A stretch of DNA of 42,176 bases from Actinomadura fibrosa (GTDB lineage Bacteria; Actinomycetota; Actinomycetes; Streptosporangiales; Streptosporangiaceae): positions 1 through 42,176 of the forward strand of contig NZ_CAACUY010000066.1 of NCBI RefSeq assembly GCF_900659615.1. Reading direction: 5' to 3'. The first letter of the stretch is position 1. The number at the start of each line of letters is the position of its first letter. A model generated the notes under the pieces. It had not been told where the DNA came from. It made no database searches and worked only from the letters and a program-made list of their open reading frames with translations. The translations under genes and the position numbers were made by a program. Below, one piece after another: positions 8,094 through 15,959 of this stretch.

Positions 8094-9605
8094 ATGAGTT
8101 CGCGTGACGTACGTGTGCTCCTGCTCTATCCCCCGAACCAGACCCTGCCGGGCGTCATGTGCAAGCCCAACGGCTCCCTGGCCTACCCGTCCCTGGGCGG
8201 GTCGCTGCGCCGCCACGGCATCGACGTCGCCGTCTTCGACGCCTGCGTCGGCGACGACACCGACGACCTGAACGAGGTGTTCTTCGACCGCGCCGACGAG
8301 CTCCCGAGCGGGATGCTCCGGACGGGCGTCGACGACGAGCGCATCCTCCGGGAGGCGGCCGACTACGACATCGTCGGCATCACCTCGATCTTCACCGAGC
8401 AGGAGACGATGGTGCTGCACTGCGCGCGCATCATCAAGGAGGCATTCCCGGAGAAGATCCTGGTGTCCGGCGGGGTGAACGCCCGGTCCCGGATGCCGCA
8501 GTTCTTCGGCGCCGGTTTCGACGTCGTCTGCCTGTCGGAGGCCGAGGAGACCATCATCGAGATCGTCCGGGCGGTCCGCGCGTCGGCCGGGTCCCCGGAC
8601 TTCTCCGCGATCGCCGGCGTCGCCTGGCCCGAGCCGGGCCGCATCCGCGTCAACGCCACCACGTCCAAGGACATGGTGTGGGACCTCGACACCCTGCCGA
8701 TGCCGGCGTGGGACCTGCTGCCGAACAGCCGGTACTGGGAGATCGGGCGGCCGCACGGCGGCGTGCCGGGCGGCGTGCTGTCCTACTCGTCGATGGTGAC
8801 CTCGCTCGGCTGCCCGTTCCACTGCGCCTACTGCCACATCGCGGGCGAGCAGGAGGGCAGCATCGCCGGATACATCGGCAAGTACCGGATCAAGTCCGAC
8901 GAGCGGGTGCTGGAGGAGCTCGACGTCCTCAAGGGCCTCGGCGTGAACCAGGTCTTCATCGAGGACGACTCGCTGCTCGGCGACAAGCGGCGCGGGCTGC
9001 GGCTGCTCCGCAAGATCCGTGGCGCGGGCTTCGACATCGTCGACGTCAACGGGATCAACATCGTCCACCTGCTCAAGAAGTGGAAGCCCGACCACGAGGT
9101 GCTGGAGGTGCTCGTCGAGGCGGGGTTCTCGCAGATCGCGCTGCCGTTCGAGTCCGCGAACCTGCGCATCCTGCGCAAGTACGCCAGCAACAAGCTGAAC
9201 ATCGAGAAGAGCGACATCGAGGGCCTGATCCGGGCCTGCAAGGACTACGGGATCCGCATCATGGGCAACTACATGATCGGCTACCCGGACGAGACGCGCG
9301 AGGAGATCGACCGCACCGTCGAGCTCGCCCGCCGGCACATGTCCTACGGCCTGGACTCGGCGAACTTCTTCTGCGTGATGCCGCTCCCCGGGACGCCGCT
9401 GTTCGACCAGGCGATCCGGGACGGCAACCTCGACCGCGACTTCAACCCGGACATGATGAACTTTCTCCGGGCCAACATGCGCAACACGATCGTCCCGGCC
9501 GACGAGCTCGAAGAGATCCGGGACCGCGCCTGGGAGGAGGTCAACCGGCCGGAGTTCAAGGCGTACAAGCGCACGATGGTCGTGAACCCCCCGACGGTCG
9601 CGTGA
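8094..9605 (+). CDS. cobalamin-binding-domain radical SAM enzyme
   Basis: 503 residues. The N-terminal Rossmann-like domain (about 1-170: VRVLLLYPPNQ, AYPSLGGSLRRHGIDVAVFDA, YDIVGITSIFTEQET, KILVSGGVNA) is the B12-binding type. It lacks the DxHxxG histidine, so cobalamin may bind base-off without a His ligand. The radical SAM core follows with CPFHCAYC (C240, C244, C247) ligating the [4Fe-4S] cluster. Such enzymes methylate unactivated carbons or catalyse ring rearrangements; the substrate is unknown. ATG 8094 is supported by AGGAGG, which overlaps the stop codon of the small upstream ORF. It ends in a strong hairpin. It could modify a peptide, a lipid or the product of neighbouring tailoring genes. 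Confidence 0.85.
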   Translation: MSSRDVRVLLLYPPNQTLPGVMCKPNGSLAYPSLGGSLRRHGIDVAVFDACVGDDTDDLNEVFFDRADELPSGMLRTGVDDERILREAADYDIVGITSIFTEQETMVLHCARIIKEAFPEKILVSGGVNARSRMPQFFGAGFDVVCLSEAEETIIEIVRAVRASAGSPDFSAIAGVAWPEPGRIRVNATTSKDMVWDLDTLPMPAWDLLPNSRYWEIGRPHGGVPGGVLSYSSMVTSLGCPFHCAYCHIAGEQEGSIAGYIGKYRIKSDERVLEELDVLKGLGVNQVFIEDDSLLGDKRRGLRLLRKIRGAGFDIVDVNGINIVHLLKKWKPDHEVLEVLVEAGFSQIALPFESANLRILRKYASNKLNIEKSDIEGLIRACKDYGIRIMGNYMIGYPDETREEIDRTVELARRHMSYGLDSANFFCVMPLPGTPLFDQAIRDGNLDRDFNPDMMNFLRANMRNTIVPADELEEIRDRAWEEVNRPEFKAYKRTMVVNPPTVA

Positions 9606-9613
9606 GGACCGCT

Positions 9614-9646
9614 CCGGGAACGCCTCCCGCGGGAAGGCGTTCCCGG
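9614..9646 (+). terminator. hairpin terminator between convergent genes
   Basis: An 11-bp perfect stem (CCGGGAACGCC, 9614-9624, with 9636-9646) around an 11-base loop that contains a smaller CCCGCGGG palindrome. It starts nine bases past the radical SAM stop and 18 bases before the DUF3140 stop, so it can serve both convergent genes. Confidence 0.7.
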
Positions 9647-9663
9647 GATCGTCGCGCCGCCTC

Positions 9664-9993
9664 TCACTTCAGCGGGTCGTGACCCCAGTTCATCAGCGAG
9701 TACCGCCACTTCGTGTCCGTGACGTCCCCGGACGGTCGCTGCGCGAGGTGGCGGTGCACGTAACCGACGACCTTGTCCATGTGCGCGTAGTCGTCCTCGG
9801 TCAGCTCCGACTTCCTCTCGTGCAGCAACTGCACGATCCTGCGCCCGGACTCGTGCCCGACCGACTCGCTCCCGCCGTCCTTCTGGCCGACGGACTTGGA
9901 CTCGTCGGTGTCGAGCCACCGCTCCAGCTCCTTGGCGGTCATGTTCACGGCCTTGCCGAACTCGGACGCGACCTTCCGCTCGTCGTCCTTCAC
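9664..9993 (-). CDS. DUF3140 domain protein
   Basis: 109 residues, highly charged, with the DUF3140 pattern: an N-terminal helix region (FGKAVNMTAKELERWLDTDES), GHESGRRIVQLLHERKSELTEDDYAHMDKVVGYVHRHLAQRP, and the C-terminal W-R-Y-S-L-M-N-W-G-H-D-P signature. Function unknown; such genes are commonly beside DUF2945 genes in soil bacteria and fungi-associated taxa. The GTG start (9993-9991) overlaps the upstream stop as GTGA, with an AAGGGG-like ribosome binding site inside the upstream gene, indicating translational coupling. No signal or membrane segment. Confidence 0.8.
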   Translation of the reverse strand: MKDDERKVASEFGKAVNMTAKELERWLDTDESKSVGQKDGGSESVGHESGRRIVQLLHERKSELTEDDYAHMDKVVGYVHRHLAQRPSGDVTDTKWRYSLMNWGHDPLK

Positions 9994-10220
9994 TTCGACC
10001 CCTTCTTCTTCAGCGCCTCGGCCTTGTGCACCGCCTTGCCGCCGCTCTTCTCGCTGCGCACCACGTACTGCGGCTCGTCCTCCGAGGCCGCCACCGTGCG
10101 CCCCGCCTCCTTCGTCCGCTCGGTGAGCTTCTTCTCGACCTTGCCCTCGGCCGTGGAGCCGTGGCTCTTCCAGCTGACCTCGTCCCCCACGGACGGCTCG
10201 CTCTTCCCCTTTTTGCTCAT
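9990..10220 (-). CDS. DUF2945 (HVA1-like TUDOR) small protein
   Basis: 76 residues, Lys/Glu-rich, with the DUF2945 pattern: VGDEVSWKSHGSTAEGKVEKKLTERT, then EDEPQYVVRSEKSGGKAVHKAEALKKKG. The family is described as hypervirulence-associated or TUDOR-like small proteins of unknown function. It is the first gene of a two-gene operon with the DUF3140 gene (GTGA overlap). A GGGTAG box sits only about nine bases upstream of the ATG, so the transcript would be nearly leaderless; no separate ribosome binding site is evident. Likely stress-induced. Confidence 0.8.
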   Translation of the reverse strand: MSKKGKSEPSVGDEVSWKSHGSTAEGKVEKKLTERTKEAGRTVAASEDEPQYVVRSEKSGGKAVHKAEALKKKGSK

Positions 10221-10224
10221 GTGT

Positions 10225-10394
10225 CCCGGCTACCCGCCTCCGGCCCGAATACCGGGACGGCACGGCTGATCTCCGGCGATTTGACCGGCCCCCGAGAGAC
10301 TCGGCCGTCCGGTCACGGACACGTCCCGCGCTCGCCAAGCCCGCGTCAAGTTCGGCCCGACTCCCGGTGAAGCGTCATCCGGCGGGTAGCCGGG
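10225..10394. promoter_or_regulatory. divergent SigB-like stress promoters within a 14-bp inverted repeat
   Basis: The 14-bp sequence GGCGGGTAGCCGGG occurs at 10381-10394 and, inverted, at 10225-10238. Each copy holds a GGGTAG -10-like box (plus 10384-10389; minus 10235-10230), and each is preceded after exactly 14 bases by GGT(A/G) (plus GGTG 10366-10369; minus GGTA 10253-10250). This matches the actinomycete SigB-type layout (GNNT, N14-16, GGGTAY) closely but not fully. It would drive the SDR operon rightward with a leader of about 35 bases and the DUF2945 operon leftward almost leaderless. The rest of the 210-bp gap shows nothing else. Confidence 0.55.
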
Positions 10395-10430
10395 GAGTGC
10401 CGGGAACCCGCACCGCCACGGAGGTGGACC

Positions 10431-11270
10431 ATGAACCAGCCGGCGCAGCAGCAGCGGCCGCCCGGCGTCCAGTCGGCGATGTCGCCGCGCCCCGACTGCG
10501 GCGAGGACTCCTACCGCGGCTCGGGCCGCCTCGACGGCAAGACGGCCGTGATCACCGGCGGGGACAGCGGGATCGGCCGCGCGGTCGCGATCGCCTTCGC
10601 CCGCGAGGGCGCCGACGTCCTGCTCTCCTACCTGGACGAGCACGAGGACGCCCGCGACACGGCCCGGCTCGTCGAGGAGGCGGGCCACCGCGCCGTCCTC
10701 GTCCCCGGCGACCTGGCGGACCCCGCGCACTGCCGCGACGTGATCGCGAAGGCCGCCGGCGCGTTCGGCCGGATCGACGTCCTGGTCAGCAACGCCGCGT
10801 TCCAGATGACTCGCGACTCGCTGGAGGAGATCCCCGACGACGAGTGGGACCACACCCTCAACGTCAACATCTCGGCGATGTTCCACCTGTGCAAGGCGGC
10901 GCTGCCGCACATGGGCCCCGGCGGCTCGATCATCGGGACCACCTCGGTCAACTCCGACATGCCGCCCCCGCAGCTCCTCCCCTACAACTGCACGAAGGCG
11001 GCCATCGCGAACTTCGCCGGAACGCTGTCCCAGCTGCTCGGACCGCGCGGCATCCGCGTCAACAGCGTCGCGCCCGGCCCGATCTGGACCCCGCTGATCC
11101 CCGCGACGATGCCGTCCGAGCAGGTCGAGTCGTTCGGCGGGCAGGTCCCGCTGGGACGCGCCGGACAGCCCGCCGAGGTCGCCCCGGTGTACGTCCTGCT
11201 CGCCTCCGACGAGGCGAGCTACGTGTCCGGCGCCCGCATCGCCGTGACCGGCGGCCAGCCGATCCTGTGA
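10431..11270 (+). CDS. SDR-family oxidoreductase, general-stress type
   Basis: 279-residue short-chain dehydrogenase of the extended-N-terminus group (like Bacillus stress proteins YdaD/YhdF/YhxC). About 40 Pro/Gln-rich residues precede the Rossmann domain. Cofactor motif TGGDSGIG begins at residue 42, the NAA(F) motif reads SNAAFQ, and the active site is YNCTK (Y185, K189). ATG 10431 has GGAGG five bases upstream. The next gene starts inside its stop codon. A SigB-like box upstream supports a stress role. Substrate unknown. Confidence 0.9.
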   Translation: MNQPAQQQRPPGVQSAMSPRPDCGEDSYRGSGRLDGKTAVITGGDSGIGRAVAIAFAREGADVLLSYLDEHEDARDTARLVEEAGHRAVLVPGDLADPAHCRDVIAKAAGAFGRIDVLVSNAAFQMTRDSLEEIPDDEWDHTLNVNISAMFHLCKAALPHMGPGGSIIGTTSVNSDMPPPQLLPYNCTKAAIANFAGTLSQLLGPRGIRVNSVAPGPIWTPLIPATMPSEQVESFGGQVPLGRAGQPAEVAPVYVLLASDEASYVSGARIAVTGGQPIL

Positions 11271-12358
11271 TGGACTGGCATCCGCTACGCCTGACCACGC
11301 CCGTCAAGGCGCACGTGTTCGGCGGCCGCGCCATCGCCGACCGCCTCGGCCGCACCGGCCTGCCCCCGGGCCGCGTCGCCGAGACGTGGGAGGTCAGCGA
11401 CGTCGACGGCGAGGGCGCCGAGGTCGCGGACGGCCCCCTCGCCGGGCACTCGCTGCGCGACCTCGCGACCGAGCACCCCGAGGAGCTGATGGGACGCGGC
11501 TGGCGCGGCGACCGCTTCCCGCTCCTGACCAAGTACATCGACGCGACCGGCGCGCTGCCCGTCCACCTCCACGCCGACGACGAGACCGCCGTCCGGCTGG
11601 AGGGGCAGCCGAACGGCAAGACCGAGGCCTGGCACATCCTCGACGCCCGTCCCGGAGCCACGGCCCTGGCCGGGACGAGACCGGGCGTGGACGCCGCCAC
11701 CCTCCGCGAGGCCCTCCTGCGCGGCGACTTCGACAGCGTGATGCGCCGCCTGCCCGTCGTCCCCGGCCAGACCATCTACATCCCCGGCGGCACCCTCCAC
11801 AGCTTCGGCCCGGACACCCTCGTCTACGAGATCGAGCAGACGTCCGACATCCAGCAGCACGCGATGCCCTGGCGCATGGAGGACGGCTCCCCCATCGGCC
11901 CGGACGAACGGCACCGCAACATCGACATGCTGCTGGCCGAATGGAGGCCCGACCCCCGCCCGCGCTTCCACCCCGGGCTCGTGATCCCCGTGTCCGACGG
12001 CGTCCAGCGAACGGTCTGCTGCGCCGGCCGCTACTTCGCCCTCGAACGCTGGCAGGCCGCCGCGGGCACCCGCATGCACCTCACGCTCCGGACGGCCACG
12101 ATCGTCAGCAACGCGGGCGCCCCCGCCCGGCTGAGCAGCGGGAACTGGTCGGGCACCCTCGAAGCCGGGAGCACGCTCCTGCTCCCCGCCGTCCTCGGCG
12201 AGGCCGAGGTGAGCGGCCCGGCGGACGTCCTCCTCGGCTACCTGCCCGACCTGCCCTGTGACATCGAGATCCCCCTGGCGAAGGCGGGCCACTCCCACAC
12301 CGCCCTGACGACCCTGACCTCGGACGCCACTGAGGCGTCCGTCACACGACGATCTTGA
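11270..12358 (+). CDS. mannose-6-phosphate isomerase-like cupin protein (class I/short form)
   Basis: 362 residues resembling the short phosphomannose isomerases of Gram-positive bacteria. Metal-binding cupin residues are visible in LPVHLHADD and in PGQTIYIPGGTLHSFG, followed by LVYEIEQTSDIQQHAMPW, the active-site strand. It would interconvert mannose-6-P and fructose-6-P in the cytoplasm. ATG 11270 shares one base with the SDR stop (TGATG), so the two are co-translated. Its 3' end overlaps the convergent small secreted protein gene by 17 bp. Sugar specificity cannot be decided, and the gene may serve sugar-phosphate supply under stress. Confidence 0.8.
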   Translation: MDWHPLRLTTPVKAHVFGGRAIADRLGRTGLPPGRVAETWEVSDVDGEGAEVADGPLAGHSLRDLATEHPEELMGRGWRGDRFPLLTKYIDATGALPVHLHADDETAVRLEGQPNGKTEAWHILDARPGATALAGTRPGVDAATLREALLRGDFDSVMRRLPVVPGQTIYIPGGTLHSFGPDTLVYEIEQTSDIQQHAMPWRMEDGSPIGPDERHRNIDMLLAEWRPDPRPRFHPGLVIPVSDGVQRTVCCAGRYFALERWQAAAGTRMHLTLRTATIVSNAGAPARLSSGNWSGTLEAGSTLLLPAVLGEAEVSGPADVLLGYLPDLPCDIEIPLAKAGHSHTALTTLTSDATEASVTRRS

Positions 12359-12704
12359 CGCTGCGGGCGCCGGAGGGAAGCGAGGGCACGGCCTGCCCCC
12401 GTCCCACGACGGCGACGGGCGTCCCGGCGCAGAAGGCCCCGGAGTACACGAAGGCCGTGACCGGCACCCCGGTCCCCGCCGGATAGGTGTTGGCGACCGA
12501 CCCGAGCGGAAGCGTGGAAGCGGTACAGGTCGTCCCCCCGCGGAAGATCGTCACCGCTCCGGTGAAGTTGGGCCCGCTCCAGCCGCAGACCGAGTTGGCG
12601 GGACACCCCGGCAGCGGTGCGGCGGAGTCGGCCTGCGCCGCCGGCACCAGCCCCGCGACGGCCGCCGCAGTGGCAACGAACAAGAGAGCCGCTTTCCTGA
12701 TCAC
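12342..12704 (-). CDS. small secreted protein, peptidase-inhibitor I36/crystallin-like
   Basis: 120 residues beginning with a Sec signal (VIRKAALLFVATAAAVAGLVPAAQA, then DS). The mature part has four Cys and the pattern CPANSVCGWSGPNFTGAVTIFRGG, typical of the I36/SMI-like beta-gamma crystallin fold small secreted proteins of actinomycetes. Start chosen at GTG 12704 with GAGGAG upstream. Probably an extracellular monomer; peptidase inhibition is only inferred from the family. It overlaps the isomerase gene tail to tail. Confidence 0.7.
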   Translation of the reverse strand: MIRKAALLFVATAAAVAGLVPAAQADSAAPLPGCPANSVCGWSGPNFTGAVTIFRGGTTCTASTLPLGSVANTYPAGTGVPVTAFVYSGAFCAGTPVAVVGRGQAVPSLPSGARSVKIVV

Positions 12705-12850
12705 GATGCACTCCTCTGGATCGGTCACCGGAACCGTCCGCCTCTCGACGGACGGCCCCCTCCGACCCGAGCATGCGCTCCGCGCCGCCCCCTGTCCTTA
12801 CACCTGCACGCACACCCCTGTTCTTTCCATGCACTCCGCCGCTATGGGCA

Positions 12851-13378
12851 TCACCGTCGCCCTCGGCACGGCTGGACGACCTTGCCGCCGACCACTCCGC
12901 GCAGCCGCCGGTTCGTCGCCGCCGTGTTCGCGGTGACGGACCAGCGCCTGCCGTCGGTGACGCTCGTGAACGGTATGCCGAAGCTGCACGCGATCTTCAC
13001 GCCGGCCCGGAAGTCCGCCGGCGAGTCGTAGACCTCGACGTTGACGTGCTCCCCCCGGACGACGCACGTGACCTTGGTCCCGCCGAGCACCGCGCCCCGC
13101 TTCGGCCGAGCGCAGCCGAGCCCCGCGGACCTGATCTTCTTGGCGATGTCCATCGGCGTCCGATAGCCCCCGGTGGACGGGCCACTCGCCGCACCTGCCG
13201 CCGACCGCGACGCAACGGCGCCCGCTCCGGTGCCACTGGACGAGGGCCCGGCGCCGTCCCCGCCCCCGCCCCCGCCGCCGCACGCGGAAACGAGGACAAG
13301 CACCGCAACCAGGAAGCCCGCATTGCGCACGAGCGCACGGCAAGTGGACGTCGGCACGCCGCTGTGAACGGATGGCAT
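12851..13378 (-). CDS. lipoprotein of unknown function
   Basis: 175 residues with an Arg-containing N-terminus, a hydrophobic core and a lipobox LVSAC followed by seven Gly, then a Ser/Gly/Ala-rich linker and a globular domain of about 110 residues with four Cys (likely two disulfides: LGC, VTCVV, KIAC, QPC). The domain pattern (MDIAKKIRSAGLGC, VEVYDSPADFRAG) resembles small substrate-less lipoproteins seen across actinomycetes; no enzyme motif is present. Start at ATG 13378 has GGGGGA six bases upstream. The gaps around it (12705-12850 and 13379-13561) show no gene. Confidence 0.7.
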   Translation of the reverse strand: MPSVHSGVPTSTCRALVRNAGFLVAVLVLVSACGGGGGGGDGAGPSSSGTGAGAVASRSAAGAASGPSTGGYRTPMDIAKKIRSAGLGCARPKRGAVLGGTKVTCVVRGEHVNVEVYDSPADFRAGVKIACSFGIPFTSVTDGRRWSVTANTAATNRRLRGVVGGKVVQPCRGRR

Positions 13379-13561
13379 GGCAGATCCCCCGTGAGAGCTC
13401 ATGAAGGAATACGCCACCAGACCGATGGCGTCGTGTGTTACGGACACCAAGTGAAGCATGTGTGTATAGAGTTCACAAGCGTAGCCCGGTCATGCCGTCC
13501 ACCACGGACGTCGAGCGCCAGAACCAGCACCCGCCCGCCATAGAGCGGACGGTGCCGTGTT

Positions 13562-14326
13562 TCACCGAGCCCGCCGAGCCGGGCTTTCCCACCGACCTGC
13601 ACAGACCACGGCCCGAACATCCCGGACGTCACGCGGTGGACTGGCGACCGCACTGCCTGAGCGGTCACGCCAACGGCCGAGCGGCGCCGAGACGACACCC
13701 GGCGATGTAAAGGTGCGATCCCGGTCGACGACACTGACGCGGCAGGCCCGCCGACTCTCGGCCGCGTCGCGCGTGGTGAGCAGCACGGTCATGCCGACCG
13801 CGGCCACGCGGCGCAGCGTCGCCCAGATCCGATGGATCGTTCCATCGTCCAGGCCGGACGTGGGCTCGTCCAGGAACAGCACGTCCGAGCGGTTCACCAT
13901 CGCCAGCGCCAGATCGAGCAGCCGCCGCTCACCCGCCGTCAGCCGCTCGAACCGCACCCCGGCGACCTTCTCCAGCCCGGTCAGCGCGAGCACCTCGTCC
14001 ACCGTCAGCGGGTCCAGCGTCCAGCGCCGCCAGCCTTCGATGACCTCGGTGACGGTGAGGCCGGGGAACGAGCCGCCGTCTCGCCACACCGCGCCCACCC
14101 GAAACCCGTCCCGCTCGGCGTAGGGATCGGCGCCACGAAGCCGAACCCGGCCACCGCACGGCCGCCGCAGACCGGCCAACGCCTCCAGCGCCAAGGTCTT
14201 TCCGGCCCCCCGATGGCCGAGCAGCGCGTGGATCTCGCCTTCCGGCACCGCCAACGACAGGTCCCTGACCATCCGGCCGCCGGAGCTGACATACAGGTCG
14301 CGTGCCTCGACGACGATCGCGCCCAT
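13562..14326 (-). CDS. ABC transporter-type ATPase with degenerate catalytic motifs
   Basis: 254-residue ABC ATP-binding subunit. Walker A is intact (GHRGAGKT, 37-44), as is Walker B (VLFLDE, 149-154, then PTSGLD). Other catalytic motifs have diverged: the Q-loop Gln is Arg (AVWRDGG, R82), the signature LSGGQ is LTAGE (129-133), and the switch His is Arg (LLTTRD, R187). ATP binding is likely but efficient hydrolysis is doubtful. The last 50 residues, rich in Arg and Asp, match nothing I know. ATG 14326 has GGAGGG seven bases upstream. No permease gene is adjacent. Confidence 0.75.
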   Translation of the reverse strand: MGAIVVEARDLYVSSGGRMVRDLSLAVPEGEIHALLGHRGAGKTLALEALAGLRRPCGGRVRLRGADPYAERDGFRVGAVWRDGGSFPGLTVTEVIEGWRRWTLDPLTVDEVLALTGLEKVAGVRFERLTAGERRLLDLALAMVNRSDVLFLDEPTSGLDDGTIHRIWATLRRVAAVGMTVLLTTRDAAESRRACRVSVVDRDRTFTSPGVVSAPLGRWRDRSGSAVASPPRDVRDVRAVVCAGRWESPARRAR

Positions 14327-14480
14327 CCTGGTTCCCTCCACGCCGTGCGACTACCAGTCCTTCCGGACCTCCCTCGTGGGACGAGCCTATGGACGCGACC
14401 CCCCGATAGCCGCCTGAGCTGGCCGGACGTTCGCACTCCGTAAGATCACCGGAGAGACCCCGCCAGCAATGACGCGAAGC

Positions 14481-14871
14481 GCGGCTAGCGGTCGTAGCGT
14501 CCGGCGCGGACGTCGAGCGCCAGCGCCGCGAACGCCGCGCGCCCAATCAACAATCTCGGCCCGTCCGGATCCGTGGAGTCCCGCACGGCGACAACCGACT
14601 CCCCCGCCGCCACCTCAACGCAATTCCCTCCCTCGGAGTCGCTGTAGGAACTCTTGCGCCAACTGGGCGCCGACAGGCCGGGAGTGCTCACTTTCCCTCC
14701 ATGATGCTGCTTATCTGAGAGTCCGCCGCACGTCCGGACCGATTGCGCCACAGGTCAAGGTCTCGAAGGCAGCTACGGGTCGGTCGTCGCGGCTAGCGGT
14801 CGTAGCGTCCGGCGCGGACGTCCAGCGCCAGTGCCGCGAACGCCGCGCGCCCGATCAGCAGCCTCGGCCCG
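14481..14871. repeat. 83-bp direct repeat from DUF397 duplication
   Basis: Bases 14481-14563 and 14789-14871 are copies 308 bp apart with about six mismatches. They encode the shared C-terminus (RLLIGRAAFAALALDVRAGR and the last residues) of two DUF397 genes plus the bases just past each stop. Identity drops sharply toward the 5' ends of the genes, so either the 3' ends are gene-converted or the duplication is old with a constrained end. Confidence 0.8.
14485..14691 (-). CDS. DUF397 protein, copy 2
   Basis: 68-residue DUF397 protein: WRKSSYSDSEGGNCVEVA, then VAVRDSTDPDGPRLLIGR and FAALALDVRAG. DUF397 proteins are small partners of XRE/DUF5753 regulators in actinomycetes, and several affect development. 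GTG 14691 has GGAGGG just upstream. It lies 101 bp behind the first DUF397 gene and shares its 3' end almost base for base, so it is a tandem duplicate. Confidence 0.85.
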   Translation of the reverse strand: MSTPGLSAPSWRKSSYSDSEGGNCVEVAAGESVVAVRDSTDPDGPRLLIGRAAFAALALDVRAGRYDR

Positions 14872-14999
14872 CAAGGATCCTTGGAGTCTCGCACGGCGAC
14901 AATCTGCTCCGTTGCCGCCACCTCGACGCAGTCGCCGCCGGATGAGTCGCTCCGACTGCTCTTGCGCCAGTGGGCGGACGAATGATCGAACATGCTCAC
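14793..14999 (-). CDS. DUF397 protein, copy 1, coupled to the XRE gene
   Basis: 68 residues: MFDHSSAHWRKSSRSDSSGG then DCVEVAATEQIVAVRDS and the conserved GPRLLIGR end. The GTG start (14999-14997) overlaps the XRE stop as GTGA, so it is translated by coupling. It probably works as partner of the upstream DNA-binding protein, either an effector or a co-regulator; the biochemical role of DUF397 is unknown. Confidence 0.88.
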   Translation of the reverse strand: MSMFDHSSAHWRKSSRSDSSGGDCVEVAATEQIVAVRDSKDPCGPRLLIGRAAFAALALDVRAGRYDR

Positions 15000-15808
15000 A
15001 CGCTTTCCATGATCGAGCGGATGAAGCTTCCGGAGTCGTCCGCGGACATCGCGGTGGACCTGATCATATTAAAAAGCATATTGAGCCTGCGCACATCCGG
15101 CGGCTCGGTGAGCATTTGCCCGAAACCGCTCACTCCATCGACATACGCGACGTCCGCGCTCGCGTCGAACGAGAGCAATTGGTAGCCGCCCCCTTGGAAG
15201 ACGCGTGCCGTCGTAGGGATGACCTGGATCGCGACGTTCGGTTCAGCCATCATGTCGAGCAACCGCTTGCACTGTCCTACGCGGACGCAAGCGTGCAGGT
15301 CACGGAGCACGGCCTCGCGGAGGAGGACGAACAGCCAGGGTGGGTTCGCACGAGCGAAGATACGTTGCCGCTCCATGCGGAGGGTCAGGACCTCTTCCAC
15401 CTTGTCCGCCCGCTGTTCGGACTCGAAGACAAAGCGGGCGTGCTCCTCAGTCTGAAGCAGCCCCGGTATGAGCAGCGGAGCGAAGATGCTCAGTTGCGAC
15501 GCATCCGGTTCCGCCTCGGCCAGCGGGCGGAAGCCCTTGGGGATCAGGCCGCGTTTGCGGACTTCGATGTGTTTCTCCCAGAGGCGGCGGAAGGTGCCGT
15601 GGCACTCGAAGTAGGTGTCGAGGTCGTCGGCCAGGCCTTCGGAGGGCGGCTTCTCGAAGGTCTCGACCTTGGCGATCCACTGGGGGGTGCAGCCCAGGGC
15701 CTCGGCGAGCTTGTTGCGTGAGAGCCCGGCCATCTCGCGGCGGGCGCGCAGCTCGATGACGAACATCTCCTGATAGGCGGTGGGGCCGCTGTCACGCGCG
15801 GGTGCCAT
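14996..15808 (-). CDS. XRE-family regulator with DUF5753 domain
   Basis: 270 residues. An N-terminal helix-turn-helix (about 15-70: LRARREMAGLSRNKLAEALG, then CTPQWIAKVE) binds DNA. The C-terminal DUF5753 domain (about 95-265) has LSIFAPLLIPGLLQTEEHARFVF, RMERQRIF, LREAVLRD and NVAIQVIPTTARVFQGG. ATG 15808 has GGGAGG six bases upstream. It forms an operon with DUF397 genes downstream (GTGA overlap) and faces two small genes on the other strand across 150 bp. A short AT-rich patch at 15062-15085 lies inside the coding sequence. Confidence 0.9.
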   Translation of the reverse strand: MAPARDSGPTAYQEMFVIELRARREMAGLSRNKLAEALGCTPQWIAKVETFEKPPSEGLADDLDTYFECHGTFRRLWEKHIEVRKRGLIPKGFRPLAEAEPDASQLSIFAPLLIPGLLQTEEHARFVFESEQRADKVEEVLTLRMERQRIFARANPPWLFVLLREAVLRDLHACVRVGQCKRLLDMMAEPNVAIQVIPTTARVFQGGGYQLLSFDASADVAYVDGVSGFGQMLTEPPDVRRLNMLFNMIRSTAMSADDSGSFIRSIMESV

Positions 15809-15959
15809 CGGACGCCTCCCGGGTGTCGGCCTGCCGGTTCCGGGTGTCGCACTGTCCGGCGGGGGTGCTCGCTGGGGGGTGAGTGGTTCGTAGCTCAGCG
15901 TAGTCGTGCGCTGCGACGCTCGTCTCCCGGACAGAGAAGCCAGCAGGGAGTTCCACACC

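Noticed and set aside
10367..11269. In-frame upstream extension of the isomerase-like gene
   Set aside because: It overlaps the whole SDR gene, whose motifs and ribosome binding site are clear. The ATG at 11270 in the TGATG junction is the natural start.
15062..15085. AT-rich patch as a promoter or replication element
   Set aside because: It is inside the XRE coding sequence and encodes conserved-looking residues; no -35/-10 spacing fits a nearby start.
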